From the NCBI GenBank assembly GCA_947631645.1, contig CANRMD010000019.1, positions 1 through 35,636 of the forward strand: DNA of 35,636 nucleotides, given 5' to 3'. The first letter of the stretch is position 1; every line of letters starts with the position of its first letter. The DNA is from Candidatus Gastranaerophilales bacterium (GTDB lineage: Bacteria; Cyanobacteriota; Vampirovibrionia; Gastranaerophilales; Gastranaerophilaceae). The position numbers and the translations under genes were made by a program. Shown here in pieces: positions 1 through 8,157 of the stretch. The notes under the pieces were generated by a model that was not told where the DNA came from, searched no databases, and worked only from the letters and a program-made list of their open reading frames with translations.

Positions 1-639
1 TGATATATCACCTGTTTTATTTTCAAGAAACCCTATGTTCCAACAAAAATTTTGATAATCTTGAAACGATGAATTTTCATTTAAAGCATTTTTATTATCT
101 GAATAAAATTTAAAGTGTGAAAAGTTATTTTTACCTATAAATTCTAAGATTTTATCTTTATCATTTTGAACATTAACATAATTGTTTAATGCTGTTTCTA
201 TTACAAAATTTAAGTCATTTATCGCAATTAAAACAAATAACATTTTGTATATTTTTTTAATTAATCGAAATGGAATTTTTTGCTCATTTTTAATTAATCT
301 TTCCATCTCCTCAATGAATATAGGCAGTTTTATATAAATAATATCAATAATTTTTTTAATTCTTTTCAAAAATTTATCATTATTAAATTTTTGAAATGCC
401 GTTAAATGAATTAATTTTCTTGTTTGATTAGTATATTCTATTACCAAGTTATCAATTTTTTTTATATAAACCTTTTTTGATATGCCAAGCAATTTTGGTA
501 CATAATAGCAAGCATCCGCATAAATTTGTATAAGTAATTGACAATTAGTCAGATACAGTAATGGAAAATGAAGATATAAAAAACCTAAATTTTCAACACC
601 GTTATTATAAATGCTTTGTTGTATACCAATATAGTTCAT
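1..639 (-). CDS. Hypothetical protein, C-terminus beyond the left edge
   Basis: This frame is open for 213 codons on the minus strand, from an ATG at 639 to position 1 with no stop, so the gene runs off the window. The visible product is rich in Lys, Ile, Asn and Phe. It has an alternating hydrophobic/basic middle (about residues 85-150) that looks helical, and no signal peptide. I recognise no family. An in-frame TAA lies 24 nt upstream, so the ATG is the likely start, although a TTG two codons after that stop is possible. There is no Shine-Dalgarno; a TATAAT ends 6 nt before the ATG, pointing to a leaderless message. It lies 111 nt downstream of the SGNH-like gene on the same strand but appears to have its own promoter. 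Confidence 0.7.
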   Translation of the reverse strand, partial: MNYIGIQQSIYNNGVENLGFLYLHFPLLYLTNCQLLIQIYADACYYVPKLLGISKKVYIKKIDNLVIEYTNQTRKLIHLTAFQKFNNDKFLKRIKKIIDIIYIKLPIFIEEMERLIKNEQKIPFRLIKKIYKMLFVLIAINDLNFVIETALNNYVNVQNDKDKILEFIGKNNFSHFKFYSDNKNALNENSSFQDYQNFCWNIGFLENKTGDIS

Positions 640-645
640 AAAATT

Positions 646-651
646 ATTATA
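646..651 (-). promoter_or_regulatory. -10 box, leaderless type
   Basis: TATAAT on the minus strand, separated by exactly 6 nt (AATTTT) from the ATG at 639. No convincing -35 is seen at 16-18 nt. The same -10/N6/ATG geometry recurs at several genes in this window. Confidence 0.5.
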
Positions 652-750
652 CAAAATTTACAGGTAAATTAAAACAAAAATTTACTGCACAATAATTTTA
701 ACAAAAATCTATTTTTTACAGCTTGCATTGTATTATAGACTAAAAATTAA

Positions 751-1752
751 TTATTTTAAGTTTAATCTTTTAATTATTAGCGGAGTTAGCAACTCCCAAG
801 CTTTCTCTGAAGGATGTGCACCATCATCTGCCAGATACTTTTCTGAATATAAATTTTCATCTGTCAGTTCATTTGTATCAATTACAATAAAATTATTTTT
901 TTCCAGTTTTTTTCTAAGAGACATTGCATGTTTATTATTATTTACGCAATAAAAAATAACAGTAAATCTTATATCTTTATTCCAACGCTCTTGAAGAATT
1001 TTTCTTGTATAAATAAAGTATTGCAATACAATATCCGTAACTTTATCAATATTTTTATCGCTAAAAAGATATTTATTTACATATAAATTATTTAAAAGCT
1101 TAGTAATATAAAAAGATTTTAGAAGATTAAAAAATTTATTGTTGTAATTTTCAAGATAAAAAGTTTTATTTTTATACGAATAATGTAATCTTTGCGAAGT
1201 ACCGCAAATATTATCAATAAAAACAAATGACCGTCTAAAATGATCGGGAATAAGAATATAAATAACTTCATCAGATGGCGGAACATCATTGAAGAAAAAA
1301 GAAGAATTAATTTTATCAGCAACTTGATAATACATGAATTCAAAACTTTCACCGCGAAAAGATCTGTTAAACACAGGTCTCTTTAGTAAATGAGCTAATT
1401 TATAACTAAAAGTTTGATCATACTTTAAATATGCACCATAAGCAAAAGAACACCCAAAAATAATTATCGGAGTTTTATTTTTATATTCAAGACCGTCAGG
1501 GTTTCTACCGAATTCTTCACGAATATCAATTAAATTATTTTTATTAAAAAAATCTTTAAGATAATAAATTTTATCAGGGTATTTAATAGTATATTTAAAT
1601 TTCTCATCATTAACATTAAAAAAAATCTTAGATTCAATATTATGATATACCTTGTATATAGAATATTCCAACAAGAAAAATAATCCTACAAAAATAGATA
1701 AGTTAAATATAAAAATAAAAATAAAATATTTACATTTATCTAAATATTTCAT
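751..1752 (-). CDS. Membrane-anchored SGNH/GDSL hydrolase-like protein
   Basis: A 333-residue protein with one N-terminal membrane segment (about residues 9-29) followed by an extracytoplasmic domain. The SGNH signature is visible. Block I reads FGCSFAYG with candidate nucleophile Ser102 (GCS in place of GDS). A block-II-like Gly follows in NRSFRGES. Block V is DDGAHPSEKAW with Asp310 and His313 as the other triad members. Such proteins usually remove or add acyl groups on surface sugars or lipids; the substrate here is unknown. The gene starts 5 nt after the gcvPB stop and has only a weak upstream GAGAG, so it is probably coupled to the lysA-cdaA-gcvPB operon as its last gene. Codon use is like its neighbours. 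The fold assignment is fairly firm, the activity is not. Confidence 0.65.
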   Translation of the reverse strand: MKYLDKCKYFIFIFIFNLSIFVGLFFLLEYSIYKVYHNIESKIFFNVNDEKFKYTIKYPDKIYYLKDFFNKNNLIDIREEFGRNPDGLEYKNKTPIIIFGCSFAYGAYLKYDQTFSYKLAHLLKRPVFNRSFRGESFEFMYYQVADKINSSFFFNDVPPSDEVIYILIPDHFRRSFVFIDNICGTSQRLHYSYKNKTFYLENYNNKFFNLLKSFYITKLLNNLYVNKYLFSDKNIDKVTDIVLQYFIYTRKILQERWNKDIRFTVIFYCVNNNKHAMSLRKKLEKNNFIVIDTNELTDENLYSEKYLADDGAHPSEKAWELLTPLIIKRLNLK

Positions 1753-1757
1753 ATCTG

Positions 1758-3206
1758 CTATATATCACTCTCAATATGAAATTTATAAGCCAAATCAGGT
1801 TTTCTTGCCGCAAGAGTTTCATCTACTTTCTTTACCGGAGTATTCAAAGGATGATTTAAAACCTCTTGAGGATTAGATTTAACTTCCTTAGCAATGTCAA
1901 TCATAACATTGATAAATTCATCAAGTCTATGTTTAGATTCTGATTCCGTAGGCTCAATCATAATAGCTTCATGAACAATTAAAGGGAAATATACTGTTGG
2001 CGGATGGAAGTTAGAATCCATTAATCTTTTTGCAATAGCTAAAGTATTAACCCCGTCTTGTTTTTGCCAATCACCTGACAATACAAATTCATGCATACAT
2101 TTTGAAGCATAAGGCAACAAATAATAATCTTTTAACTTGTGCATCATATAATTTGCATTTAAAACAGCATAAGAGCTTACATCTTTTAACTCGCTGCCCA
2201 TCATAAGTATATACGCATATGCTTTTACCAGTACTGAAAAATTAGCATAAAATGCCTTAACTTTTCCGATAGAATTTTTTAAATCAAATTTTCTGTAATA
2301 TTTTTTACCGTCAAAATCAACAATCGGAACAGGTAAAAACTCTTTTAATTTATCAACAACACCAACAGGTCCGGCTCCGGGACCGCCGCCGCCATGAGGA
2401 GTCGAAAATGTTTTATGTAAATTCATATGAACAATATCAAACCCCATTAATTTAGGATTAGTATGTCCCATAATTGCATTCATATTTGCACCGTCATAGT
2501 ACAATAAACCGCCTGCATTATGAACAAGTTTTGAAATCTCCAATATATTTTCTTCAAATAATCCCAATGTATTTGGGTTGGTAAGCATAATGGCTGCCGT
2601 ATTATCGTCTAAAACAGCTTTAAGTGCTTCAATATCAACCTGACCTTTTTCGTTCGATTTAATTTCAACAATATTGAACCCGCACATTGCAGCACTTGCA
2701 GGATTAGTTCCATGGGCAGAATCAGGTATAATAACATTTTTTCTCGGTTGATTAATCGACTCAAAATATTTCTTAACTATCATCATTCCCGTTAGCTCAC
2801 CATGAGCACCTGCCGCAGGCTGCAGTGTAACAGCATCCATTCCGCTTATTGTTTTTAAAGCCTCTTGCAAATTAAACATTAATTTTAAAGCACCTTGACA
2901 ATCATCATCATCCTGCAACGGGTGTAACTCACAAAAACCTTCAAGAGCGGCAAGCATTTCATTGACTTTTGGATTATATTTCATAGTACATGAACCCAAC
3001 GGATAAAAACCTTTTTCAATACAAAAATTTTTATCTGAAAGTTCTTTATAATGACGCATAACCTCAAGTTCAGACACTTCAGGCAGAATAGAACAATCAT
3101 TATCCGAAAGATATTTTTTATCAATAAAATCAATATTTACATCATTAATTGTAAGATTTACACCATTTACATTCTTTTCAGATTTTTCAAAAATAAGTTT
3201 AGTCAT
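1758..3206 (-). CDS. gcvPB: Glycine dehydrogenase (decarboxylating) subunit 2, GcvPB
   Basis: C-terminal half of the split P-protein of the glycine cleavage system. It decarboxylates glycine with PLP and passes the aminomethyl group to the lipoyl arm of GcvH. The PLP lysine is in NLHKTFSTPHGGGGPGAGP (about Lys265), with the glycine-rich loop next to it. The N-terminal EKGFYPLGSCTMKYNP motif is typical of subunit 2. Length (482 aa) is normal. Two ATG codons are in tandem at 3209 and 3206; the Shine-Dalgarno AGGGGA is only about 2 nt from the first but 4-5 nt from the second, so 3206 is preferred. The partners gcvPA, gcvH and gcvT are not in the window. Here the gene sits 18 nt after an aldolase-like gene in the lysA operon. 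Confidence 0.95.
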   Translation of the reverse strand: MTKLIFEKSEKNVNGVNLTINDVNIDFIDKKYLSDNDCSILPEVSELEVMRHYKELSDKNFCIEKGFYPLGSCTMKYNPKVNEMLAALEGFCELHPLQDDDDCQGALKLMFNLQEALKTISGMDAVTLQPAAGAHGELTGMMIVKKYFESINQPRKNVIIPDSAHGTNPASAAMCGFNIVEIKSNEKGQVDIEALKAVLDDNTAAIMLTNPNTLGLFEENILEISKLVHNAGGLLYYDGANMNAIMGHTNPKLMGFDIVHMNLHKTFSTPHGGGGPGAGPVGVVDKLKEFLPVPIVDFDGKKYYRKFDLKNSIGKVKAFYANFSVLVKAYAYILMMGSELKDVSSYAVLNANYMMHKLKDYYLLPYASKCMHEFVLSGDWQKQDGVNTLAIAKRLMDSNFHPPTVYFPLIVHEAIMIEPTESESKHRLDEFINVMIDIAKEVKSNPQEVLNHPLNTPVKKVDETLAARKPDLAYKFHIESDI

Positions 3207-3224
3207 CATATCCCCTATAATATT

Positions 3225-3839
3225 TTAAACAGATTGTGCATTTTTACATGCAAGAATAGCTTTTTGAGTAATTTCAGAATAAGAAAGATTTTTATATAAA
3301 GCTCTGCCTATACCGACAGCTTTAGCCCCGGCTGATAAATAAGCCTGAATATCATCAATTTTAATACTTCCCGCCGCAATAATATTAATAAATTTCATAG
3401 GTCTTAAAATATCTTCAATATATTCAGCCCCGCCCATCGGATTAGCCGGAGATATTTTAATTAACTGAGTTCTTGCTTTCCAAGCCGAATATGCTTCATT
3501 TGGCGTAGTTGCTGTCATTATTAAAGGTATTTTTTGACTTTTACACAGCCTTACTAAATTCATTTGAAAAACAGGAGAAACAATAACATCAGCACCCGAA
3601 TCAATAGCAATTTGAGCTTGCCTTTGAGTAATAATTCCACCCGCCATAATAAGCGGGCGATTGGGTTCATTAGTTATATCCCGAATAACTTTAACTGTTT
3701 CAGGTGTTTCTATAACCAGTTCAATAACTTTTATTCCCCCGTCCGTTAAAGCTCTTATTATATTTTTTGTTTCTTCAGGCTGTGTGTTTCTTAATACTGC
3801 AAATACTTTTTCTTTTTCAATTACTTCTATGGAGTTCAT
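3225..3839 (-). CDS. KHG/KDPG aldolase-like protein (Eda family) with altered active site
   Basis: A 204-aa class I aldolase-type TIM barrel, related to 2-keto-3-deoxy-6-phosphogluconate / 4-hydroxy-2-oxoglutarate aldolase. The Schiff-base lysine is kept in LIKISPANPMGG (Lys128, E. coli Lys133). The catalytic glutamate is kept in KVIELVIETPE (Glu40, E. coli Glu45). By my alignment the residue matching E. coli Arg49 is Glu44 and the one matching Thr73 is Gly68 in IMAGGIIT, so the acid or phosphate end of the substrate may differ. The C-terminal phosphate loop GAKAVGIGRALY is present. It starts 1 nt after the cdaA stop and precedes gcvPB. No edd gene is visible, so an Entner-Doudoroff role is not supported by context. 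Family confident, substrate uncertain. Confidence 0.75.
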   Translation of the reverse strand: MNSIEVIEKEKVFAVLRNTQPEETKNIIRALTDGGIKVIELVIETPETVKVIRDITNEPNRPLIMAGGIITQRQAQIAIDSGADVIVSPVFQMNLVRLCKSQKIPLIMTATTPNEAYSAWKARTQLIKISPANPMGGAEYIEDILRPMKFINIIAAGSIKIDDIQAYLSAGAKAVGIGRALYKNLSYSEITQKAILACKNAQSV

Positions 3840-3840
3840 A

Positions 3841-4740
3841 TTATTTCTTTCTTAACTTCAATAAATTATGCATAAATATATTTTCAATTTTTTCAGGCTC
3901 ACTCGAACCTAATATTTTTTCTAAATCATCTTTAAATGCAGTAATATCTTCATATTTTCTTAAAATACCGTCAATGGCAATTGATATATCGCCTGTTTCT
4001 TCCGAAACAACAATACAAGTAGAATCAGATATTTCACTGGCTCCGATTGCAGCTCTGTGTCGAGTACCGTATCTCCAACTTAATTTTGGGTCTTCCGTTA
4101 AAGGAAGCAAAACACCTGCCGCTAAAATTTTATCATTATATACAACCATTGCACCGTCATGCAAAGGAGTATTAGGAAAAAATATTGTTAATATTAATTC
4201 GGCAGATATATCTGCATTTATTGCAGTACCAACTTCATTATAAAAAGATTTATCTTCTGCCTTTTGAATAACAATTAAAGCACCTCTTTTAACTCTGCTG
4301 CAATACTTGACTGCTTCGGTAATTTCTTTTACAACATTTGTTTTCTGCTCGTTATTATCTTTTTTAAAGAAAAAGAAATTTTTTGCAACAAACTTAGTTT
4401 GCCCGATATGAACCAGCAATTTTCTTAACTCAGGTTGGAATACAACAACCAAAGAGAATAATATTGCCGTAAGAAGATATTGAGCTATTTGACCTAAAAT
4501 TTGAAAATCTAAAGCAATTAAAACTGCAGAAAACGCCCAAGCAAAAATTACAAAGAACAAAATTCCTCTGATTAACTTTTCTGCTTGAGTATTTTTAATA
4601 AAACGCATATATAAATACGCAATAACAAAAACAATGAGCAGAATTTGAATACAGCCTTTTATCGAAAAAATCGCACCATTATCAACAAGCTCTGCCTTGC
4701 CAAAAAAATTACCGTATATAGTTAAGATTTTTTCTATCAT
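3841..4740 (-). CDS. cdaA: Diadenylate cyclase CdaA (c-di-AMP synthase)
   Basis: Makes cyclic di-AMP from two ATP at the inner membrane. About three N-terminal membrane segments lie between residues 28 and 101. The DAC domain follows, with its two hallmark motifs: LHDGAMVV (Asp195-Gly196-Ala197) and YGTRHRAAIG (Arg227-His228-Arg229). Length (299 aa) is normal for CdaA. The start at 4740 is supported by TTAGGT about 8 nt upstream, which overlaps the lysA stop. No cdaR or glmM, the usual Firmicute partners, is next to it. Instead it follows lysA by 7 nt; from memory, lysA-cdaA adjacency is a cyanobacterial arrangement. c-di-AMP normally controls potassium and osmolyte uptake. Confidence 0.95.
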   Translation of the reverse strand: MIEKILTIYGNFFGKAELVDNGAIFSIKGCIQILLIVFVIAYLYMRFIKNTQAEKLIRGILFFVIFAWAFSAVLIALDFQILGQIAQYLLTAILFSLVVVFQPELRKLLVHIGQTKFVAKNFFFFKKDNNEQKTNVVKEITEAVKYCSRVKRGALIVIQKAEDKSFYNEVGTAINADISAELILTIFFPNTPLHDGAMVVYNDKILAAGVLLPLTEDPKLSWRYGTRHRAAIGASEISDSTCIVVSEETGDISIAIDGILRKYEDITAFKDDLEKILGSSEPEKIENIFMHNLLKLRKK

Positions 4741-4747
4741 TTACAAC

Positions 4748-6073
4748 CTAATTCAAGCTATCAGGAATTACATCCGATTCACATAATTGTTCATAAGACT
4801 GCCTACTTATTATAATATCAGATTTTCCATTATTTACAAGTACTGCAGCGGGTTTTAAAACACGATTATAATTACTTGACATAGAATACCCGTATGCACC
4901 TGTAGTATAGAAACAAATAATATCACCTTCATTTATTTCAGGTAATATAATATCTTTTGCTAAAATATCACCCGACTCACAATGTTTACCTGCAATTGTT
5001 ATTTTTTGGTCTGCGACAGAATCGGGTTTATTTGCAATTTGAACCGTATACTCAGCTTGATACAAACTGGGTCTTGCGTTATCGGACATTCCGCCGTCAA
5101 CCGCCTGATATTTTCTACCGTTAGGAACTTGTTTTGAACTTCCTGCCGTATATAAAGTAATACCGGATGTTCCGACTATACTTCTTCCCGGTTCTATAAA
5201 TACCGTAGGTTCATCAAGCCCGTACTTTTCGGAATGTATTTTTATTGATTCTATAATAGTATCAGCAATATCATAAACACTTATAGGCATATCTTTATCG
5301 GTATATTTAATTCCCAATCCGCCGCCTAAATTTATTTCATGAAGAACTATTGAATATTTATCCCATATTCTTTTTATTTCTTTAAAAATTACATCAACTT
5401 CATCAAAGTATACTTTCTTTTCAAATATTTGAGAACCAATATGAGCATGCAAACCCACTAAATTTAAGTTTTTATATTCATCAATAATCAACTCAACAGC
5501 ATTATCAATCTGGGTTAAATCAAAACCGAATTTCGAATCCAAATGTCCTGTTTGAATGTACTCGTGAGTATGGCATTCAATGCCGGGGGTAATTCTGAGA
5601 AGAATACGCACTGTTTGGTTTTTCGATTTAGCAATACTGTTTAAAAGTGCAAGTTCAAAAAAATTATCAACGGAAATGGTGCCTATTCCCGACTCTAAAG
5701 CCAATAATAAATCATCATAAGATTTATTATTACCGTTAAAAAGAGTTTTAGACATGTCAAAACCCGAAGTTTTAGCGGTATAAATTTCACCTCCGGAGCA
5801 TAAATCAAGCCCAAAGCCTTCTTGCTGCATTATTTTACATATTGCTTTTGTCATAAAAGCCTTTGCGGCAAACATCATTTTCATATTCGGATAATTTTTA
5901 AATGCGTCTTTGTAACTTGAAGTCATTGAACGAATTGTAGCTTCATCAAAAACATATAGAGGAGTTCCGAATTTATCCGCAAGTTCAACTAAATCACAAC
6001 CTCCTATTTCTAGATTGCCGTTATCATTTATTTTTGTTGTTATCGGTTTTATACTTTGATTAGCTGTTTTCAT
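4748..6073 (-). CDS. lysA: Diaminopimelate decarboxylase
   Basis: Last step of lysine synthesis: meso-diaminopimelate to L-lysine plus CO2, PLP-dependent, cytosolic. Fold type III motifs are present: the PLP lysine in MMFAAKAF (Lys71), HIGSQIF, the phosphate loop GGGLGI, EPGRSIVG, the active-site Cys in CESGDILAKD and the closing YSMSSNYN. The longer frame begins 10 codons earlier, but a strong Shine-Dalgarno (GAGAGGAGAGG) lies just before the ATG at 6073, giving 441 aa, so that start is chosen. It is the first gene of a five-gene minus-strand operon (lysA, cdaA, aldolase-like, gcvPB, SGNH-like) with gaps of 1-18 nt. dapB of the same pathway is at about 16 kb. Confidence 0.96.
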   Translation of the reverse strand: MKTANQSIKPITTKINDNGNLEIGGCDLVELADKFGTPLYVFDEATIRSMTSSYKDAFKNYPNMKMMFAAKAFMTKAICKIMQQEGFGLDLCSGGEIYTAKTSGFDMSKTLFNGNNKSYDDLLLALESGIGTISVDNFFELALLNSIAKSKNQTVRILLRITPGIECHTHEYIQTGHLDSKFGFDLTQIDNAVELIIDEYKNLNLVGLHAHIGSQIFEKKVYFDEVDVIFKEIKRIWDKYSIVLHEINLGGGLGIKYTDKDMPISVYDIADTIIESIKIHSEKYGLDEPTVFIEPGRSIVGTSGITLYTAGSSKQVPNGRKYQAVDGGMSDNARPSLYQAEYTVQIANKPDSVADQKITIAGKHCESGDILAKDIILPEINEGDIICFYTTGAYGYSMSSNYNRVLKPAAVLVNNGKSDIIISRQSYEQLCESDVIPDSLN

Positions 6074-6093
6074 AACCTCTCCTCTCTTGAATA

Positions 6094-6147
6094 ATAATAA
6101 CATAAATATAATTATCTTGATAATTGAATGAAATGTATTATTATAAT
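6094..6147. promoter_or_regulatory. Divergent promoter region, lysA operon / exported protein gene
   Basis: On the minus strand TGT-TATTAT (hexamer at 6094-6099) is an extended -10 for lysA. On the plus strand TTGATA (6117-6122), N19, TATAAT (6142-6147) faces the gene at 6152, ending 4 nt before its ATG. Between the two -10 boxes lies a short inverted repeat, AATTAT-CTTG-ATAATT, which could be an operator. Confidence 0.45.
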
Positions 6148-6151
6148 AGAT

Positions 6152-6706
6152 ATGAAGAAAATATTGACAATTTTATTATTAATAATCGGATTAAACGCAT
6201 ACGCAAACTCTGATTACGATGCACTATACGAAGCTGCAGAACCGTTTCAATCAAAATTGTATAATGATATAGATCCGTTTGAAGATCAAGATATGATAAT
6301 GTATGCTTGGTCGCCGTATCCGCTGTTCAGGACATCCGCAAATCTTTATTTTAAAGACATGAAAATTGAACCCGGATATTATTCTTTAACCCCAAGAGAA
6401 CTTGGCGGAAAATATTATGTCCTTTTTAAACAAGCAGGCAAAGTCCAATTTATTATACCTGCAGCAAAAAAAGAAGCTACCCCGCTTAACTTTTATGAAG
6501 CTAACACCCCTAAAATGAAACAAACTAAATGGCAAAAATTTGCATCGGGCGTCAGAAAAAAGTTTTATGATACGGCAAAAAGTTCCATGAGGTCTACACC
6601 GCCTAATTCCTTAGTAAATATTGAAAGTGATTCAAAATATATAGTCATGGTTTTATATTACGGCAATGATAAGTTTACCGTACTATTCAGAAGAACACCA
6701 TATTAA
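6152..6706 (+). CDS. Exported protein of unknown function
   Basis: A 184-aa protein with a clear signal peptide: MKK, a hydrophobic run, and a cleavage site after AYA (residue 18). The mature part is mixed alpha/beta with many aromatics (YAWSPYPLF, PGYYSLTPRELGGKYYVLFKQ) and a basic stretch at about residues 120-145. I do not recognise the family. An ATG 24 nt upstream is in frame, but the start at 6152 puts the Lys-Lys and hydrophobic core right at the N-terminus, and TATAAT lies only 4 nt before it, within the longer version. No Shine-Dalgarno is seen. The 3' end overlaps the convergent zinc-ribbon gene by 4 nt, sharing a TTAA. It probably acts in the periplasm or at the outer membrane. Confidence 0.75.
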   Translation: MKKILTILLLIIGLNAYANSDYDALYEAAEPFQSKLYNDIDPFEDQDMIMYAWSPYPLFRTSANLYFKDMKIEPGYYSLTPRELGGKYYVLFKQAGKVQFIIPAAKKEATPLNFYEANTPKMKQTKWQKFASGVRKKFYDTAKSSMRSTPPNSLVNIESDSKYIVMVLYYGNDKFTVLFRRTPY

Positions 6707-6912
6707 CGTTTTTTTAAACGCTTTTTGTTAACAACATAACCGCATTTTGAGCAAGCTAAAATTTCACCCGTTGAATCAATCGGCATAAAGTTATGTTTAC
6801 AGGTTAATATATCCTCGAGCTGCAATGTGTCTTGATTTTCAGGAGGGGAATACGTCTGCCGCTCCGATTTAAATTTTTTATACAGTTTTATTATTTTTTC
6901 TACTATATACAT
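6703..6912 (-). CDS. Small zinc-ribbon-like protein
   Basis: A 69-aa protein: a basic, helical N-terminus (about 1-25), an acidic linker, then a metal-binding half, TCKHNFMPIDSTGEILACSKC, followed by GYVV and a Lys/Arg tail. Cys-x-His ... Cys-x-x-Cys can bind one zinc. It overlaps the end of the prenyltransferase gene by 10 nt and has no clear Shine-Dalgarno, so it is likely translated by coupling. The fused arrangement suggests co-expression with the quinone-type prenyltransferase, but no functional link is known to me. Family unknown. Confidence 0.7.
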   Translation of the reverse strand: MYIVEKIIKLYKKFKSERQTYSPPENQDTLQLEDILTCKHNFMPIDSTGEILACSKCGYVVNKKRLKKR

Positions 6913-7829
6913 TTATCTGTCACTATTGAAATACATAATAATATTGTATAAGATGTCAACAAATTTTGAGGTAATTTAAAGTTATACAAGAAATTATCTC
7001 TTGAAGGTCTTTTTACATAATTATACATAACTTTTAATAAATACAAAGCCTGCGGAAAACTCAATATCGGCAACAAATAATAAAAAGAAAATTTCTTTAA
7101 CACAACCAAAAGCAATAAATATACGTATGATGACAAGATAATAATAAGCAATAGCAGCCAAGCTCTTTTTTCACTGCCAAGTAAGCGAGATAGAGTAATC
7201 TTTCTGTTTGAACAGTCATAAGGAAAATCTAAAAGCATATGATTATGTAAAACTGCAACTGCTAAAAGCCCTGTAGCAACAGAAAGCAGCAATACATTTT
7301 TGGAAAAATGCCCCGTCATTACATAATATACACCTAAATATATTAACGGAGAAAAAACTATGGAAACTAAAATTTCACCAAGTCCAAGACATCCTAAAAC
7401 AGGATATAAAAGACAAATAAATACACAAGGTATAAGAACAAATAAAAGTTTCAAACCCGAAAAATATATAAAAAATAAAGCAAAAATTAAAGAAACGAAA
7501 AATAAAACAAATGAAATAACATAATACTGTTTTAAATTTAATTTTCCTTCAAAAATACAAGAACATTTTCCGCTTTGAAAATCAAATTTATCCTTTTTCC
7601 CTGATAAAATATATTTTTGCTCTCGCGTATAATCAACAGTATCATCAAAAATATTTGTAGCCAAATGCAAAATCAATATACCGATGAGTGAAAACACACC
7701 TAAAATAAGATTTCCACCGGATAAAAAAGCGAAAACAAAAGGCACCAGCCAGGACATGAAAGATATTGGAAGCGAATATGCTCTTGTTGCAGTAAGAAAT
7801 AAAGATACATTATTAAAAAAAGGAACCAT
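6903..7829 (-). CDS. UbiA-family prenyltransferase, MenA-like
   Basis: A 308-aa integral membrane protein with about eight hydrophobic segments. UbiA enzymes join a polyprenyl diphosphate to an aromatic acceptor. The first Mg-diphosphate motif is ATNIFDDTVDYTRE (Asn59, Asp62/63, Asp66). The second is the region MLLDFPYDCSNRKITLSRLLG, matching the MenA-type D-x-x-x-D plus basic stretch. The closest role is 1,4-dihydroxy-2-naphthoate polyprenyltransferase of menaquinone synthesis. No other men gene is present to confirm the acceptor, so the symbol is withheld. The start at 7829 has a GAGG about 11 nt upstream. The zinc-ribbon gene overlaps its end. Confidence 0.75.
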   Translation of the reverse strand: MVPFFNNVSLFLTATRAYSLPISFMSWLVPFVFAFLSGGNLILGVFSLIGILILHLATNIFDDTVDYTREQKYILSGKKDKFDFQSGKCSCIFEGKLNLKQYYVISFVLFFVSLIFALFFIYFSGLKLLFVLIPCVFICLLYPVLGCLGLGEILVSIVFSPLIYLGVYYVMTGHFSKNVLLLSVATGLLAVAVLHNHMLLDFPYDCSNRKITLSRLLGSEKRAWLLLLIIILSSYVYLLLLVVLKKFSFYYLLPILSFPQALYLLKVMYNYVKRPSRDNFLYNFKLPQNLLTSYTILLCISIVTDKCI

Positions 7830-8157
7830 GAACGCAAAACCTCACCAAGATACTATAATCATACAATAAAAAAAATATATTTTTGTAAATTTTTGTAAAT
7901 AGAACTTTTAAATAATTATTTAATATGACATAATATTTAAAAAACAATAAGTAAAAATATTCAAAAGACTATTTAAATGTAAGAAAAAATATGATATTAT
8001 ATCAAAACAAAGTTCGATAAAGTGTTAAATTTACATTTTATAAGAAAGGATAATTTATTAAATATTTTGTAATAAATATTTTATAAATAGCAATTATTGA
8101 AAAGAAAAATTTTTTATATATGTAATGGTAAGTAAGTAAGATTTTGTCGGAGGAAGA
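7830..8157. promoter_or_regulatory. Divergent intergenic region, prenyltransferase / HEAT-repeat gene
   Basis: 328 nt without a gene, extremely AT-rich. A perfect tandem 10-mer (ttttgtaaat twice, 7881-7900) lies about 50-70 nt upstream of the prenyltransferase start. An extended -10 for the HEAT gene, TGA-TATTAT (7992-8000), implies a 5' leader of roughly 150 nt that contains repeated AAATATTTT stretches. The HEAT gene's ribosome site, GGAGGA, ends 3 nt before its ATG. No small ORF with a good start site was found in it. Confidence 0.45.

Noticed and set aside
3767-4243. Plus-strand open frame of 158 codons opposite cdaA
   Set aside because: It lies wholly opposite cdaA, whose motifs are unmistakable, and has no ribosome site or family features.
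7881-7900. Tandem 10-mer as a possible CRISPR or iteron
   Set aside because: Only two copies without spacers, in a very AT-rich stretch; at most a regulatory repeat.
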